From positions 1 to 64,000 of the forward strand of contig WBMW01000795.1 in assembly GCA_013396635.1 (NCBI GenBank): DNA of 64,000 bases, written 5' to 3'. A program made the position numbers and the translations under genes. Source of the DNA: Penelope pileata. Lineage: Eukaryota > Chordata > Aves > Galliformes > Cracidae. The notes under the pieces are model-generated. The model was not told where the DNA came from. It saw only the letters and a program-made list of their open reading frames with translations, and did no database searches. The number at the start of each line of letters is the position of its first letter. Position 1 is the stretch's first letter. Shown here piece after piece: positions 13,392 through 25,385 of the stretch.

Positions 13392-16300
13392 TAGAGCAGT
13401 ACATCCTAACCATTTCGGAAACTTGAATGAAAATATTTCTATTTCGTATTAAATAAATGCCACATACGGAATGATCTTTCTAAAAATTACTAACTCCAAT
13501 GTTTCTGCAGAAATTCTCCATGATGTTTTTGTTTAACTTTCTTATAGCTCATTTTGTGGCCACCTTAACGAATACAGTTTCATTCAGTTGCACATCCTTG
13601 GAGCCTTATGTATTGTTATTGTCTTCTATTTTCTCCCCTAGCATGTGATTTATTAGAAGCCGTCCAGCCTTCACTGAAAACACTCAGAGACTGCAGAATT
13701 TCCGACAATATTACTAGTTATTATTCTTCAGTTACTGTTCTCACTGTTAAATTTGGGGTTTAATACCATATTTGAATTAAAGCATTCATTCACTGCTTAT
13801 TGTTAAAAGACTGTGGCTTTTTTTTTCTGTTGGATTAACCAGCTTTTAAGACTGAGAATTTTATTTCCCTGCAAACATTTGACTGCCTTAATGCTTTCTG
13901 CTAAATCTCATACATTTCTCCAACTTTTAAACAAATGCTCCTGGCTCTTCAGTTTTCCAATATGATTTAAAACGTGCAAATCCTAAAACCATATGCAGCC
14001 TTCCGGTACAGGAAGAGTGTTGGAACAGCACTGCTGTTGCAGGGAGCTGGCAGACTGCTTTCACCAGCTCTGCTGACTCGAGGTGTCCTGGCACAGCTTC
14101 ACCACAGCACCCTGTGTGCAGCCTGGAGCAGGTGCGCCCTGTGCTGCTGCATGAGCCTGGCTTCTCCAGGCAGGGATTTCCAGTGGACCCATGCCTTCGG
14201 TGGCTTGGACTGGGCTCCCTGGATCCCTGGTCCCAGGGAGTTTGTATGGAGAGCGTCATGCTCTGGATGTGTGTAGCCAGTGTAAGTCAGAAACTGAACC
14301 TGTACCAAAAAATCAGTGCAATTCCAAAAATGTGCAGGCGTCATCAACTAGCTTTGTGAGAAACTTCCCTAGAAGAGAGACATGGGTTTGATCTAGGCAG
14401 GATCTGGGCCACTCTGGAGTTGTTTGTGGAAGTATCTCCACTGTATTCTCTGGTGCATTCAGTATTATCTGTATTTCTGTAGGTTTTCTGGTTTGTTTGT
14501 TTGTTTCTCTGAATTGTGACAAATTTTGAAAGAAATTTGGGTTCTTAGGACTTATTCACTTTCTTGACAGTTTATGGTGTAGTTAATACTAATTCTAATT
14601 TCTGGAGGGATGAAGAATAGTAAAGAATGGTTTGTTCTGATGAAACTGTAAAAATGAAGCTTTTTAGGGTTAATCTCTGTTATACATTGGGTTGAAATGT
14701 TGATACCCAACGTCATACCAACTGCATAGCTTTGAGTAAAGTATTTGACAGAGAAGACTGGGCACCCCATCGCCAGAGCAAATGCACGCTCAGCACACGA
14801 GCAGGGGAAGCTTGCAGGATATTCATGTGTGGAGGTGGGGGGATGTGGAATGAAGAGTTGCAATAATGAAATCATCGATGTATCATCAATATTTGGGCTG
14901 CGTGGTGCTTAGCCTTCCCCTCCCTATCCTCCAAACCCTGCTGCTGTGAGCAAGGAGATGCTGTCCTGTGACCAAAGCATAACCTCATATAAATAAATAA
15001 GATTTTACCAAGCATTCATCTGATGTGAGCTTTTTCTCTAAAGTGGAACAACCAGTAGGATTCTGCTTGAGCTCCGTATTTTTTTGTGTTGTGAACAGAT
15101 TATTGACAGTATTCATTAACATCTAGATACTAATGAAACTCCCTTTAATTTAAATTTGGGAGATGCTTAGTCTTGGAAGGGCATGAAGTAGGGCTGTTGT
15201 CACCCGGAGTGGGTAAATAATATTAAACAACATAGTATGCATCTGTTACTGGGGAATACAGGGAGTTTCATGCACATTGGTTAGTATACTAACAACACTA
15301 GTGACTTTTTTGGTTATTTTTAATTGTCAATAAATATGTAATTACTAACACGCAATCTTTGTTATTATGAATATGACACAACTGTTTAGCTGTAGGAGTG
15401 CTACTTGCTGGGGTTGATGCTGCATGCTTACTCTAGTCGTCGGTGCCTAAATATCACAGTACACTTAATATATAATGTCATATACATACTGATGTGAGCA
15501 TAATGTACTGCTAGTAGCTCAGCAGAACGGGAACTTCGTACTGATGATATGTCAGTCTTAATTTTTGATTAACTTAGCTGTGGGCATTTCATGTCAAAAC
15601 CAGAACTGTCCAAATACTGCAAAATGCTGTGCATAAAAATACTTTCATTTCTTACATACATTGTAGATGCACAAGTGCTGTTTCCATAGTCTTTCAGAGA
15701 TATTAGTGACCAAGCATTATGGAAGAGATTTTGTCAGGTTTACTGCCTTTAAGCAGTGGCTAAAAATACTGCCAGAAAGTAAGTTTGTAATTAAAGTGGT
15801 CATACTGGAAAAGGAATTCTGAGAAGCAAAAGGAGAAATGAAACACGCTCGTCAGAGTCTTTGTTAATACATATTTAAACCACAAAAGCTGAAGAGTTTG
15901 AAACAGTGATTCTATTGATGAGTTAATAGCTCATCCATGGGTTGAAATATATTTTTGGAAAACATTGTTTGGAACCTTTATGGTTGCTCAGAGAAGATTC
16001 ATGGCCAGGAAAAGTAAAACTGTTCAATGGAAATTGCTTGCTAGGAATATTCTGTGCCTCAGCTGTCAAGATACTTCAACGTCTACTTGTAATAACTGGA
16101 GGAGTTGTTTGGTTTTTTGACAGAAATAAAGGGTCTAATTCTCTGGTTTGGTTGCCATGGCCAGGTGCCTGACCATGCTGCTGGGATGAGTGGCTGAAAG
16201 CCCCCAAATGCATTTTCTGTAATGGCCATCTGCAGCCAGCCAGCTTAGACAGAGCCAGGCAGGACGGACTCTGTCACGGTGGTGAGCTGTTAATTCTCAG

Positions 16301-18945
16301 CTTGTTACCTGCAATGTTATCTCTGATCTAAGCTCTGAACTCCAAGGTTTTCACTTATCATGGCTGAAGATGAGATTGTGGGTTGCTTTGAAGCCAGACC
16401 AAAGTTCTGAGAATGTGATTTTCCATGGGGTTCCCTCCCTCATGCATGTCTCTCTCTTTTTTTTTTTTTTAATGCCTCATGTAGGAGATTATTCATTTTT
16501 GACAGGCTGTTTTCTTAAGGTGCTCTAAAGCTGTCTTGTATATTCCTAGGTGGACCCAGATTGCTAGAGTGAAAAGCCAGCAGCATCACTTGCTCGAAGG
16601 ATGTGCATTGTGTTTAAAATCTCACTGATATAGAGTAGTATTGTGTGTATGTGATAGTTGCTATGGAGATGGTAACCAAAATATTAATAATGGCTTTGCT
16701 CTGTCTTTTAGTTATTAATGGTAATTTTTAAGCCGTAAAAGTTTCAGGTAACTGTATATTAGAAAGGAAATTGTATAATTTGAAATTATAATTGGGGAAT
16801 GTTTGATGGATCTGGTTATAGAATAACAAAGGAGAACAATTAATAGAAAGTTAATTGGGTAACATCAGAAAAGTTTATCTGGTATGCTGGGATTGCACGC
16901 TTCAGTTGATACTTAGTGTACTTTTGGGATTTCTGGTTGCACCACACTCTGGTTCTGATAGTATATTGTACTATGAAAAATATTAATAATGCTGCAGAAC
17001 AATTACTTGTTCATTTGCTAACTGATTAAAATTCATGCATAATTTATTGGAACAGGGAGAGACTTTATAAATAAGTGTCCTTGTCCTCAAGAGTTTAAAA
17101 GCAAAATGCATATGCTAATATAAGAATACTCTTTACCTCTTAACATAAAAATTTAATATGCAATGGTATATTAGTCTCATTAATGTGAGATTTTATTCGT
17201 AATAATCATGCTCTTAATCAAAGTATATACTTCTAAACACAGCTTTATGTTTTAGAGTTTTATACCTTGGAGCCAGTAGTGTTTCGTGCTCATCAACATT
17301 TATGTTTTCTGCTGTAATATACCCTGACCTTAGAATTCATTGGTTTGACATTTAATGTGTTAGTTCCGCAGCAAATAAACTGCCTTCGTTAAGCTCAGTT
17401 GCATTTCTGAGCTTTGATGTCAGGTAGGGATCTGAATTAGTTCATACGCACTTTTCTTGCCAAAACAGGGTAAAACATGTTAATAATTAATTGAGATACT
17501 TTCTAGGGTTTTGGATATCCTCAAGCAGAAATTGAGACACCTTGGAGTGTTCACCGTTTCATTCTGGCAGAATAAAAGGAGTTCTACTTGTGACTGTTGT
17601 GGTGTGTTCACAGGTTGCCTGGTCTTCAAACCAAGTGGATTGGTGTGCAGCTTGTCTAGAAAAGTCTGCAAGAAATCCCCTACTGGCAAATTGTGGGAAA
17701 CTTAGTTACTTTCAGAGCTGGTGAATACACCCTCACATCTGGAGGGGAAACATCATTGCTGGACCTACAGAACTGGGGAGTTCCTACACAACCTTCACCT
17801 TGCACTGAGGGTGGGATGTAAAAGGAGGTCTTGGAGACCTTCTGCAAGCTCTTCTTGATCATCACTATTCACATGCTCTCTAAGTGACATTGCTAGAGTC
17901 GATCCTGGGAGGCAGAATTTGTGCAATAGATACTTCCATGCATTAGATTCTCTTGTTTGGAGGGGAGAGAGACAATGGTGATGAGAAGGGCCCAGGTCTA
18001 GGGAAATCTTCTGGTCTGGGGCTCAAATGTATTTCTAATATGCTGGCCATAAGATCCCCGTCTGCTCAGAGTTGCTGCATTGTTAGTTCTGCATCACTGC
18101 TGTGTGAAACCCCTGTGTGCATTGAATTTAGTATTGTTGCCTAATTAACTGAAACAAATGAGTTGAAATATGAGCCATCTGGAATGAAGATGAACCTTCC
18201 GTGTTTATCAGTGGATTCATTTCATTAGAAAAGTACATGTTGCTGGTGATTGTTTCTTAAAATAAATCATGCTTAGGTAATGTCCTACTTCACATACACA
18301 TTTCTCAGGGTAAGGGAGACCTCACCTCCCTGTTTGGTCTGTTGCTTCCTTCTCACTTCGCAGCTGTGTTGAAATTTGTGCGTGGAAGATGATTAGAACA
18401 GAGGAGACAAAAGGCAGTGTGCATCCTATTCTTTGAATTTCTAAATCAGTAGTAAGTTATCTTGGTGTAAAATAATGAAATATGTTGTTGCAGTTTTGCT
18501 CAGTTCTGAATATTCCAAAAGCCTGTGATAGGTAGCTGTATCATTCACTGTAACTTCATCTGACAGGCTTTAAATAAACTGCAATGATTGTGATTTTTAA
18601 GAATATTATGTGTGTGGTTAGTGTAACTATTGCAACTGTTTCTTTAAGGAAGGTATGTACATCTCTTCTGTCAATAGAAGAAAAGCAGTTATTTTTCTGT
18701 AACTCAAATTATTGCTGTAAGAAGTGATATAAACAAGCTGAGACTTCTAAATGGAAAACATAATGTTGGTCAGATACTAGTGGTGTGCCGCTAGCTTTCA
18801 TGAGATGAAATCCTCCTCAGGTCATTTTCACTTTATATTGGTTTGATTTTGCTTTCAAGTTTTTAATTCTTGCTGACCAAAACCTGATCACCGTCTATGG
18901 AAAGAGCCTTCCTCTTAATTGATTATCCAGTTATTGTTTCATCGC

Positions 18946-18990
18946 TTACTCTCTTTTTTTTTTTTTTTTTTTTTTTTGTATCCCATACAG
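18946..18990 (+). promoter_or_regulatory. 3' splice site: branch-point candidate, 24-T polypyrimidine tract and CAG acceptor
   Basis: A CTTACT motif puts a candidate branch adenosine at 18948, 42 bases before the acceptor. Next come CTC and an uninterrupted run of 24 T (18954-18977), then GTATCCCATACAG ending at 18990. Coding similarity starts exactly after this AG. The branch-point choice is inferred from consensus and spacing only. The homopolymer is likely to vary in length between individuals. Confidence 0.85.
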
Positions 18991-19284
18991 AGCCTCCTCG
19001 ACCAATAGCACCCCCACAGTTGCTGGGCGTTGGGCCAACGTATTTGCTAATTCAGCTCAATGCAAATTCAATCATTGGTGATGGACCCATTATTCTGAAA
19101 GAAGTGGAGTACCGAATGACGTCTGGGACCTGGACTGAAACCCACGCTGTCAATGCCCCAACCTACAAACTCTGGCACTTGGACCCAGACACTGAATATG
19201 AGATTCGGGTCTTGCTCACCAGACCAGGCGAGGGTGGGACTGGACAACCGGGACCACCGCTCATCACCAGAACCAAGTGTGCAG
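18991..19284 (+). CDS. PTPRK: Internal exon of receptor-type protein tyrosine phosphatase kappa, first fibronectin type III domain
   Basis: This exon supplies 98 codons of the extracellular part of a type IIB receptor tyrosine phosphatase, a single-pass membrane protein that mediates homophilic cell-cell adhesion and dephosphorylates junctional proteins such as catenins (family knowledge). It begins after the acceptor ending at 18990 and ends before GTGAGT at 19285. Both introns are phase 1, and 294 bases is the size I recall for the FN3-1 exon in this family. The peptide opens with a PPRPIAPPQLLGVGP stretch, carries LDPDTEYEIRVLLTRPGEGG (the conserved FN3 F-strand tyrosine region) and ends TRTKCA. 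The wording YRMTSGTWTETHAV fits PTPRK as I remember it; recalled PTPRM and PTPRT sequences diverge here. No N-glycosylation sequon is present. The MAM and Ig exons would lie upstream and the remaining FN3, membrane and phosphatase exons downstream, all outside the window. The open frame runs back to an ATG at 18897, but that is intron. Domain assignment is very secure; the choice of paralogue slightly less so. Confidence 0.93.
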
Positions 19285-19290
19285 GTGAGT
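19285..19290 (+). promoter_or_regulatory. PTPRK: 5' splice donor GTGAGT of the PTPRK FN3 exon
   Basis: The exon ends GCAG and is followed by GTGAGT, close to the ideal MAG|GTRAGT donor. The reading frame diverges from the phosphatase family immediately after this point, consistent with an exon end. Confidence 0.92.
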
Positions 19291-22200
19291 GCTGCCTGGA
19301 AAAAATGAACCAAAAAACTCTAATTGTTTTGCAAGGTTGTTAGCCCTTAATTTACATGTAACAGAAATTAAGGGTTCCTTATCACTCACAGGATCCCAAA
19401 CTGTCCAGGGATCCATATTGTCCCAATTTGGGTTTGGTACATCCACTGCTTTGCCTGGCTGCTGTCTATGTTGCTGCATGCTAACCATGGGAGGGAGGGT
19501 TCACAGGTGGGATGGTAAAAAAACTCATTTCTCCTCATGGAAGGAAGGAAAGGAGACCTCATCACTTCTGGAAAGGTCAGCCTCTTTTTTCACCTTTCAC
19601 TTGCATTTTAGATCAACTTGCATATAAAGGAACTTTCATAGAAAAATAATCTATTTTATTATCTGTTTTATTAGAATTGAAAATGGAATTTTACAAAAAG
19701 TGTAGTGTCTTTTTGCATTATCTTTTTTCCAAGCAGGTATGCAAGGCCTGCCATAGTCTCTAACAATTTCTAAAATAGACATGCAAATATCAGTAGAAGT
19801 GCCTTCTCTTTTCCATTTTTGACCTATTACCACCAAAAATATGTGTTGCTGTTTCTCGCAGTCTGCTTCTGTTTTTTCTTTGAGTACCTCTGCATGGCCA
19901 GCACCAAGAAGATTAAGCGCTGCCAACTTGTGTTATGTGCTGTTCCTTGTAAAGCTACTTAGAGTTATTTTAATCTCAGCTTTCATAAGAAAGATAATAC
20001 CTACCTCTCACAGTTGCAGAGGAGAAAAATTACAGATTTGAACGTCAGACTGTGAAGTAAATAAAAGGAAACTAAATTGTGGGTTTTTCTTCTAATTTCG
20101 AGATGTTTAGGGCCTGATTTACAGTATTTGAAAATTTGCACTGTGTTAGATTTAGTGAAGGTGCTGATAATCATCTATTCAAAACTGCATTAAAATAGTA
20201 AGAAAAAAGAGCTGCAGTGGCAGATTTCCCAGTGTCATATACACATAGACATATATAAAGTAAAAAGTTTTTTCATACATTGGTCAACTGTCAGCTGGAC
20301 AGCTATTCCAATTCTCATCTAAGCATGTGTGACTATTCATTTATTTTATTTGAGAAAGAGGGTCAATGTCTGGATCACAAGCTAATACTTCAAGTAAACT
20401 ACGTCAGTAAGTATGAATCCCATGAATATTAGACAGTCTTTGAAACAGGGCAGAGCATTGTCAGCAGCTGAGGCACACTGCTCACTTAACCCTAACCAGT
20501 AAGTTCACAGCTGGAGCAAGGTGAAACTGACGGCATTTTTGAAATTTTTGATCTTATTTATAATTTATTCTCTCTCTTTCCTGTGAAGTGAAAAGATATT
20601 TTTGTCCATCTCAGCTAAGATGACAGCTGTTGAGATCCAAGTAAGGTTAAAGCATTGGTTTATGGTACTGAATTGTTTTAGACATTCTTCTGAAACAGTA
20701 GAAATTTGAAAACAGCTTCTATTTTAACGTGTTTGAGCCAAGACGAAGAAATCCCAAATCTTTGGGATCTTTTTCCCAGTACTTGAAAAATGTTTCATTC
20801 ACACAGTGTGAGACAGGCTAAGGCTTTCTAATGGAGAAGAAAAGGAAAGGAGATCTTGATTTGTGTGGGGCTTGACATATTTTTAGAAGTGACTTAGGGG
20901 AAACATTATTGTGGTGTTTGGTGCTGTTAAATTAAAACTCGCATATAAGGCACCAAAATATAGTCTGACTTGAGACAAATTTTTAACTCAATCCACTCTG
21001 AAATGGAACAGATTAAAAAATACTTAAAAAGAAAAAATGCTAACTTTCATGGTAATACTACTTCAGTCATAATAGGATTACACACTGTTTACCTTGAAGT
21101 AAGACTGGTTCTTCTTATTCAAGGAAAGCAGAAATAAATAAATACCGCTATTAACCACTTTGAATTAGAAGGAGATGAGTCAGCGGGGTCTGTGGAGAAT
21201 GAAGCATTCAGCCCAGCATCACAGGACAAATCACACAAGGCACTGGGTTGGACATCAGGTCATCCTGCTGCCTTCTCGCATGTGAAAAATGCGGGCAGGC
21301 ATTCCTTTTCCACAGTGTTCTCCCCAAGACATTTGTAAGATAATTGGAAAACCGAACTGATATGATTTTTTTTGTTAAATAGCATGCTCTTAAAAGGCAA
21401 ACGATAAAAATAAAAGCCTCTTCTGAAGAGAAGATTTTTAAGAAAAAGTAAAGCTAATAATGGAATAGCTAACACTGCTATCTCTTCTGCTACTGGTTTT
21501 ATACTTGTGACTGGCAGGTGATTTACTGTGCTATATTAGATGACATATCTCTGCAGCAATATCTTCTTTCTGGAGATTCTTCAATTATTCCTAATTCCTG
21601 TTTCTGACAAGATCACTTATTTTTCAGACAAATACTCTTTTTTCTCCATGCTCTTTTGTCGTTCATTGTCAGTTTCGTCTTTCTACAAGTTTTGTAGGTA
21701 TTAGTTCAAATTCTGAAACAAATTATAATTGATTATCTGATCAGTGTCAAGTGGAGTAGCGGGTAATAAATGAATTTTCAGCATGAAGTTTGACTGCTCT
21801 CTATACAGATTAAAAAGCACACATTAGCAAACATTGATCTGATGAGTTTTTAGTGTTCTCATTCGAGGTACCAGTAACAGCTAACTCACTGACATATCCG
21901 TAGGAATATCTTGGTACACTGCTTCTATTTATTCAATGCTTAAGTAAATACTAGGATTATTTTCAAATTAAGGTTGAAAATCATTTTCAACATAATTCAT
22001 TCAGTATTTCATGACATTTGGTAATAACATTATTGATCGGTTAGCTTGTGTTTTGTTGGAGATGTATCCTACTTCTAAATAATTTGGGCAACGACTGTAC
22101 TTATCTCTGTATCAGACACGCACTTTTATTATTAGGTATTTACATCACTTTCCATCTTCCTCATGGCAAAAACAGTGTCTAGTGATTTGCTCAGTAGATG

Positions 22201-23738
22201 TTTCCAATAATACTAAACAAAATTGTTTTCTAATGAAGAGATGATTTCTTCAGTAGTTAAAAGTCCTCCAGAAGCCCGTTTTACTGCGGTTTCTTAAATA
22301 GTCTTTCCTGCGCTGAAGCTACGTGACTACATTTTGCTAGAAAACTCGCATGCTATTTTGTCAGTTTGCAGTCATATATCCACAATTAAAGAGTGCTGAG
22401 CAATGAAATATATGAAACCAGGGAGTGTCTTTAAAGGACTGAAGTGAGTGTAAAACATTTTGCTTAAAATGTTATTTTCTGTCACTCTTGTCCTTAAGAG
22501 CCAGGTATAGTCTTTATATTTCCATTTTTGAGCACAAACCTTGTGCTGAGCACAGCATTGTGTTCCTGTGTGCATCTGCTTAGAAATAATCAGGAGCTGC
22601 CGATGCTGGAGTCCATGCCCTTTCAATTGCATCTCACGGTGCGCCTGAGCTGGCTGCCAATGTTGTATGCCTGCACCTCTTGCCTGCTGTGGTTGCTCAA
22701 ATTATTCACTTCTCAAGCATCTTAAAACCAAAGGCAAGGGTAGCATTTTCATTGCAAGTAGTCTGAAGGTAGTTTTCTGTGGCTATGTTGTTTTTTGAGT
22801 ATTCTGTCTGAGTTGTGATTGCATACCCTGCCTTTCCTTTGGGGAGCTGTAGAAAATATGTTGTAATCTAAAATTGTCCACTTAGGCTGCTTTATCAACT
22901 GTAAGTTATAAGTTATTCTGTTACATTGGCTGCTGCTTCTGAGTAACGGCTAACAGCTCAGTTTTATGATTAACTGGTATTTTAGTAGCAAAGGAGGTCA
23001 ATAGTTCAGCCTGTCCAGAGCTTAATATATGTACACAACAGAATTGCTCGCTCCCGCTTTACAGAAGCTCAGTGCAAGGGTGCAATTTTCAGTAAAACAT
23101 GAAGAATTGTAGAGCAGCTGGGGAGAAGTCCTGTGTGTTTTCATTATGGTTTGAGGTGTTGTTTTTTTCTTTCCCAAATGTTTTGATTTTAGTAAATTGT
23201 TGCATGTATTATTTGTTTTAGATAATAAAATTGGTGAGAGAGGGAGAGGAAGCTTTACGCTTTGGGTTACAGCTTTATCAGAGCTGTGAATGGAACAATA
23301 GGCATTGATGCTTATTACTGTTGTTGGACTGTTGTTCATAACAGTTTCCAGTTGCAGAGCCCTGTCTCTCGGAAGCAGTCAGCCTCCATGCACTGGTGCA
23401 TGGTGCTTCCTGTGATCCTCCCGCAGCCACAGGCTGAGGAGCTGGGCTGCTCTCTGTCCCCCTGCTTCGAGTGCAAAGTGCTCATGTGCCCATTTACAAG
23501 CATGGGAAAACACTGAAAAACAAAAGTAAGCTTCAAGGTTTTTCGTTTTTTTAGTTTTTATAACAGTGAGACCCCTGCAACGTTGACACTGAGAAACGGA
23601 CTTTGCATGGCCATCTGGAGAATTAAAATGTTGTTCTGGTTCCATGCAAATTCAATTTGAATTTTAGAATGAGGAGAGTGAAAGGAGCAGTGCCAAATAA
23701 AGTTGATCTGTGCAGATGTGGGATGTGTACAGTGCTGG

Positions 23739-24130
23739 TGTCGTGGTTTGACTCAGCAGATAGCTAAGTTCCACACAGTTATTCATTCACTCTCCCCCCT
23801 CCCCAAATGGGACGGGGGAGAGAAGTAGAGAGATATGCAGTAAAACTTGTGGATTGAGATAAATGCTATTTACAAAGGTAGTAAAGAAAGCAAAAGAAAT
23901 AACAATACATATATATATATATATGTATACACAAAGAGGATATGCAGAGCAAGGGCTCACAGCCAGCAGCGACCCTTCCTCCAGGCTAACCTCTTCCATA
24001 ACAAAAGCAACAGGAAGCCCAAAAAAACAATCACATGACGTTATATGGTATGGAATAGCTTTTTGGTCAATTTGGGTCAGCTGCCCGACAGCTGGTCGGG
24101 TTTGTTCCATTTGCCTTTTGCACTTTCAGG
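23739..24130 (-). mobile_element. Endogenous retroviral LTR fragment (solo, diverged)
   Basis: The block begins TGTCGTGGTTTGACTCAGCA and continues with TCATTCACTC, a C-rich stretch, AAATGGGACGGGGGAGAGAA, AAAACTTGTGGATTGAGATA, and later ATATGGTATGGAATAGC plus TTTGGTCAATTTGGGTCAGC. This order matches an avian LTR family that I recall in this reverse orientation. No gag, pol or env remnant adjoins it, so it is best read as a solo LTR. The part between about 23880 and 24000 is rearranged relative to what I remember and includes a short (TA)n tract. The family name and the right boundary are uncertain. Confidence 0.7.
23908..23928. repeat. (TA)n microsatellite within the LTR fragment
   Basis: A short alternating TA tract follows AACAATACA and ends TGTATACAC. 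It sits where the LTR sequence is otherwise poorly conserved. Confidence 0.85.
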
Positions 24131-24491
24131 GTGGAGGTGGAGAGTTCAAGGCAGGGAGCTTGATTTATGGCCCTTGCTGTGAGTTGCGTATGAGAACGCA
24201 GTGTGTTGGTGTTGGAGGCAGTGCAGAGGGCCTGGGAAACTGAATACAGTCAACATCAGAAGTGGGTTCTGGAAAATAGGACAATGAATGTACAAAATGG
24301 ACTGGTCATTTGTGTCTCTCTTGAAGCAGTGCATCTTAAATTCTTATTTTAGTCTTTCAAAGCTAATTGAAGTACAGAAAGATGTGTGATTTTTTATCAT
24401 TTATTTAAAAACAAGAAAGTTAAGTGGACAGAGAGAATATTTACCTTTATAGCAGAACAGTTCTCTTAAGGTTTCAGATAAAATCTTTACC

Positions 24492-24507
24492 TTTTTTTTT
24501 TTTTTTT
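24492..24507. repeat. (T)16 homopolymer
   Basis: Sixteen consecutive T bases lie between CTTTACC and ACCTCACAG. This superficially resembles a polypyrimidine tract followed by CAG, but no coding similarity follows it. Confidence 0.85.
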
Positions 24508-25364
24508 ACCTCACAGCTAATATCATTAGAGTAGAGACTTATAACATAGCTGAGGGTAGAGCCTAAATACATTGAGTGCTTAAATGATGTATTTTTATTA
24601 CTCATGGTTTTTTTGTTTCATTTTTCTAGAATAAACTAAGATGAACAACGTGAAACTAAATAAATGTGATACTTTCAAAAATTATTTTTCATTTGTCGTT
24701 GCAGAAGTGCCCACATTACACCAATATTTATAAGTTGCTGTTGTTTTTAAAAATGTATTTGGCACTCATGACTGTTTCTGGGCTTTTGGCCAAGTGGTAA
24801 TTGGAAACATTTAAGATCTCACTAGCAGATACCAAATGAACCAGTCTCCTGTTCTTTAAACGTTTACTAGTTTGCTGTAACAAATAAAATAAAAAATATG
24901 ATTGGATGAAAAAACAAACAAAAAAAAAAAAGTATTTGAACAATAGAGGAAGTTTGGAGTAAGGAACTTAATCGTATTCCATTTGGAATTGAATGCCAGA
25001 ATTACATGCTTGTTGTTGAGAAGAGCATCCTTTAGAACAGCTATCTGATTTGGACCATCAGCTGGCATGTTTGACCTGTACTCTGCTTATTGTGCTGATT
25101 GCCACATATAGAATCCTAATGATGCTTATATCCATAAGAAAGAGCCATTGCACAGCTGAGTTACCTAGCAGGAGACCAGGCAGACTGCCTAGCCAAGCTC
25201 CTGTCAGATTGTGCAAATTAAGCATGGTATCCACTTTTTCAAAGGAGTGCAATGCTGATGACTCAGTTGAATTGGCATTAAACTGAAAGTTCAGACACTG
25301 ACCTCTGCTAAATTAGTTTTCAGCTTTTTGTGTTTGCTATATTCAGTGTTGCCTAGTATCTTTT

Positions 25365-25385
25365 ATACATATATATATATATATT
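25365..25385. repeat. (AT)n microsatellite
   Basis: A run of about ten AT dinucleotides follows CTTTTATAC and ends before TTTGCAGC. No further structure was seen. Confidence 0.9.

Larger units (their letters stand above)
1..18945 (+). other. PTPRK: Upstream PTPRK intron (3' part)
   Basis: This stretch is non-coding, AT-rich sequence inferred to be intronic because it directly precedes the FN3-1 exon and shows no other exon of the gene. I looked for the Ig-domain exon expected upstream and found no match, so the intron extends past the window start. Besides the repeats listed separately, it holds an imperfect A/GAA tract near 1704-1728 and A runs at 4453-4469 and 5728-5747. A more GC-rich patch lies at about 13990-14280. 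No promoter, CpG island or RNA gene was recognised. Confidence 0.8.

Noticed and set aside
18897..18990. Upstream extension of the exon frame to an ATG at 18897, giving a 148-codon ORF through a run of phenylalanines
   Set aside because: The phenylalanine run is the translated polypyrimidine tract, and family similarity begins exactly after the acceptor AG. The 3' extension past 19284 is likewise intron.
24492..24520. T16 tract followed by ACCTCACAG as a possible splice acceptor
   Set aside because: The following sequence has no phosphatase or other recognisable coding similarity and soon meets stops in the relevant frames.
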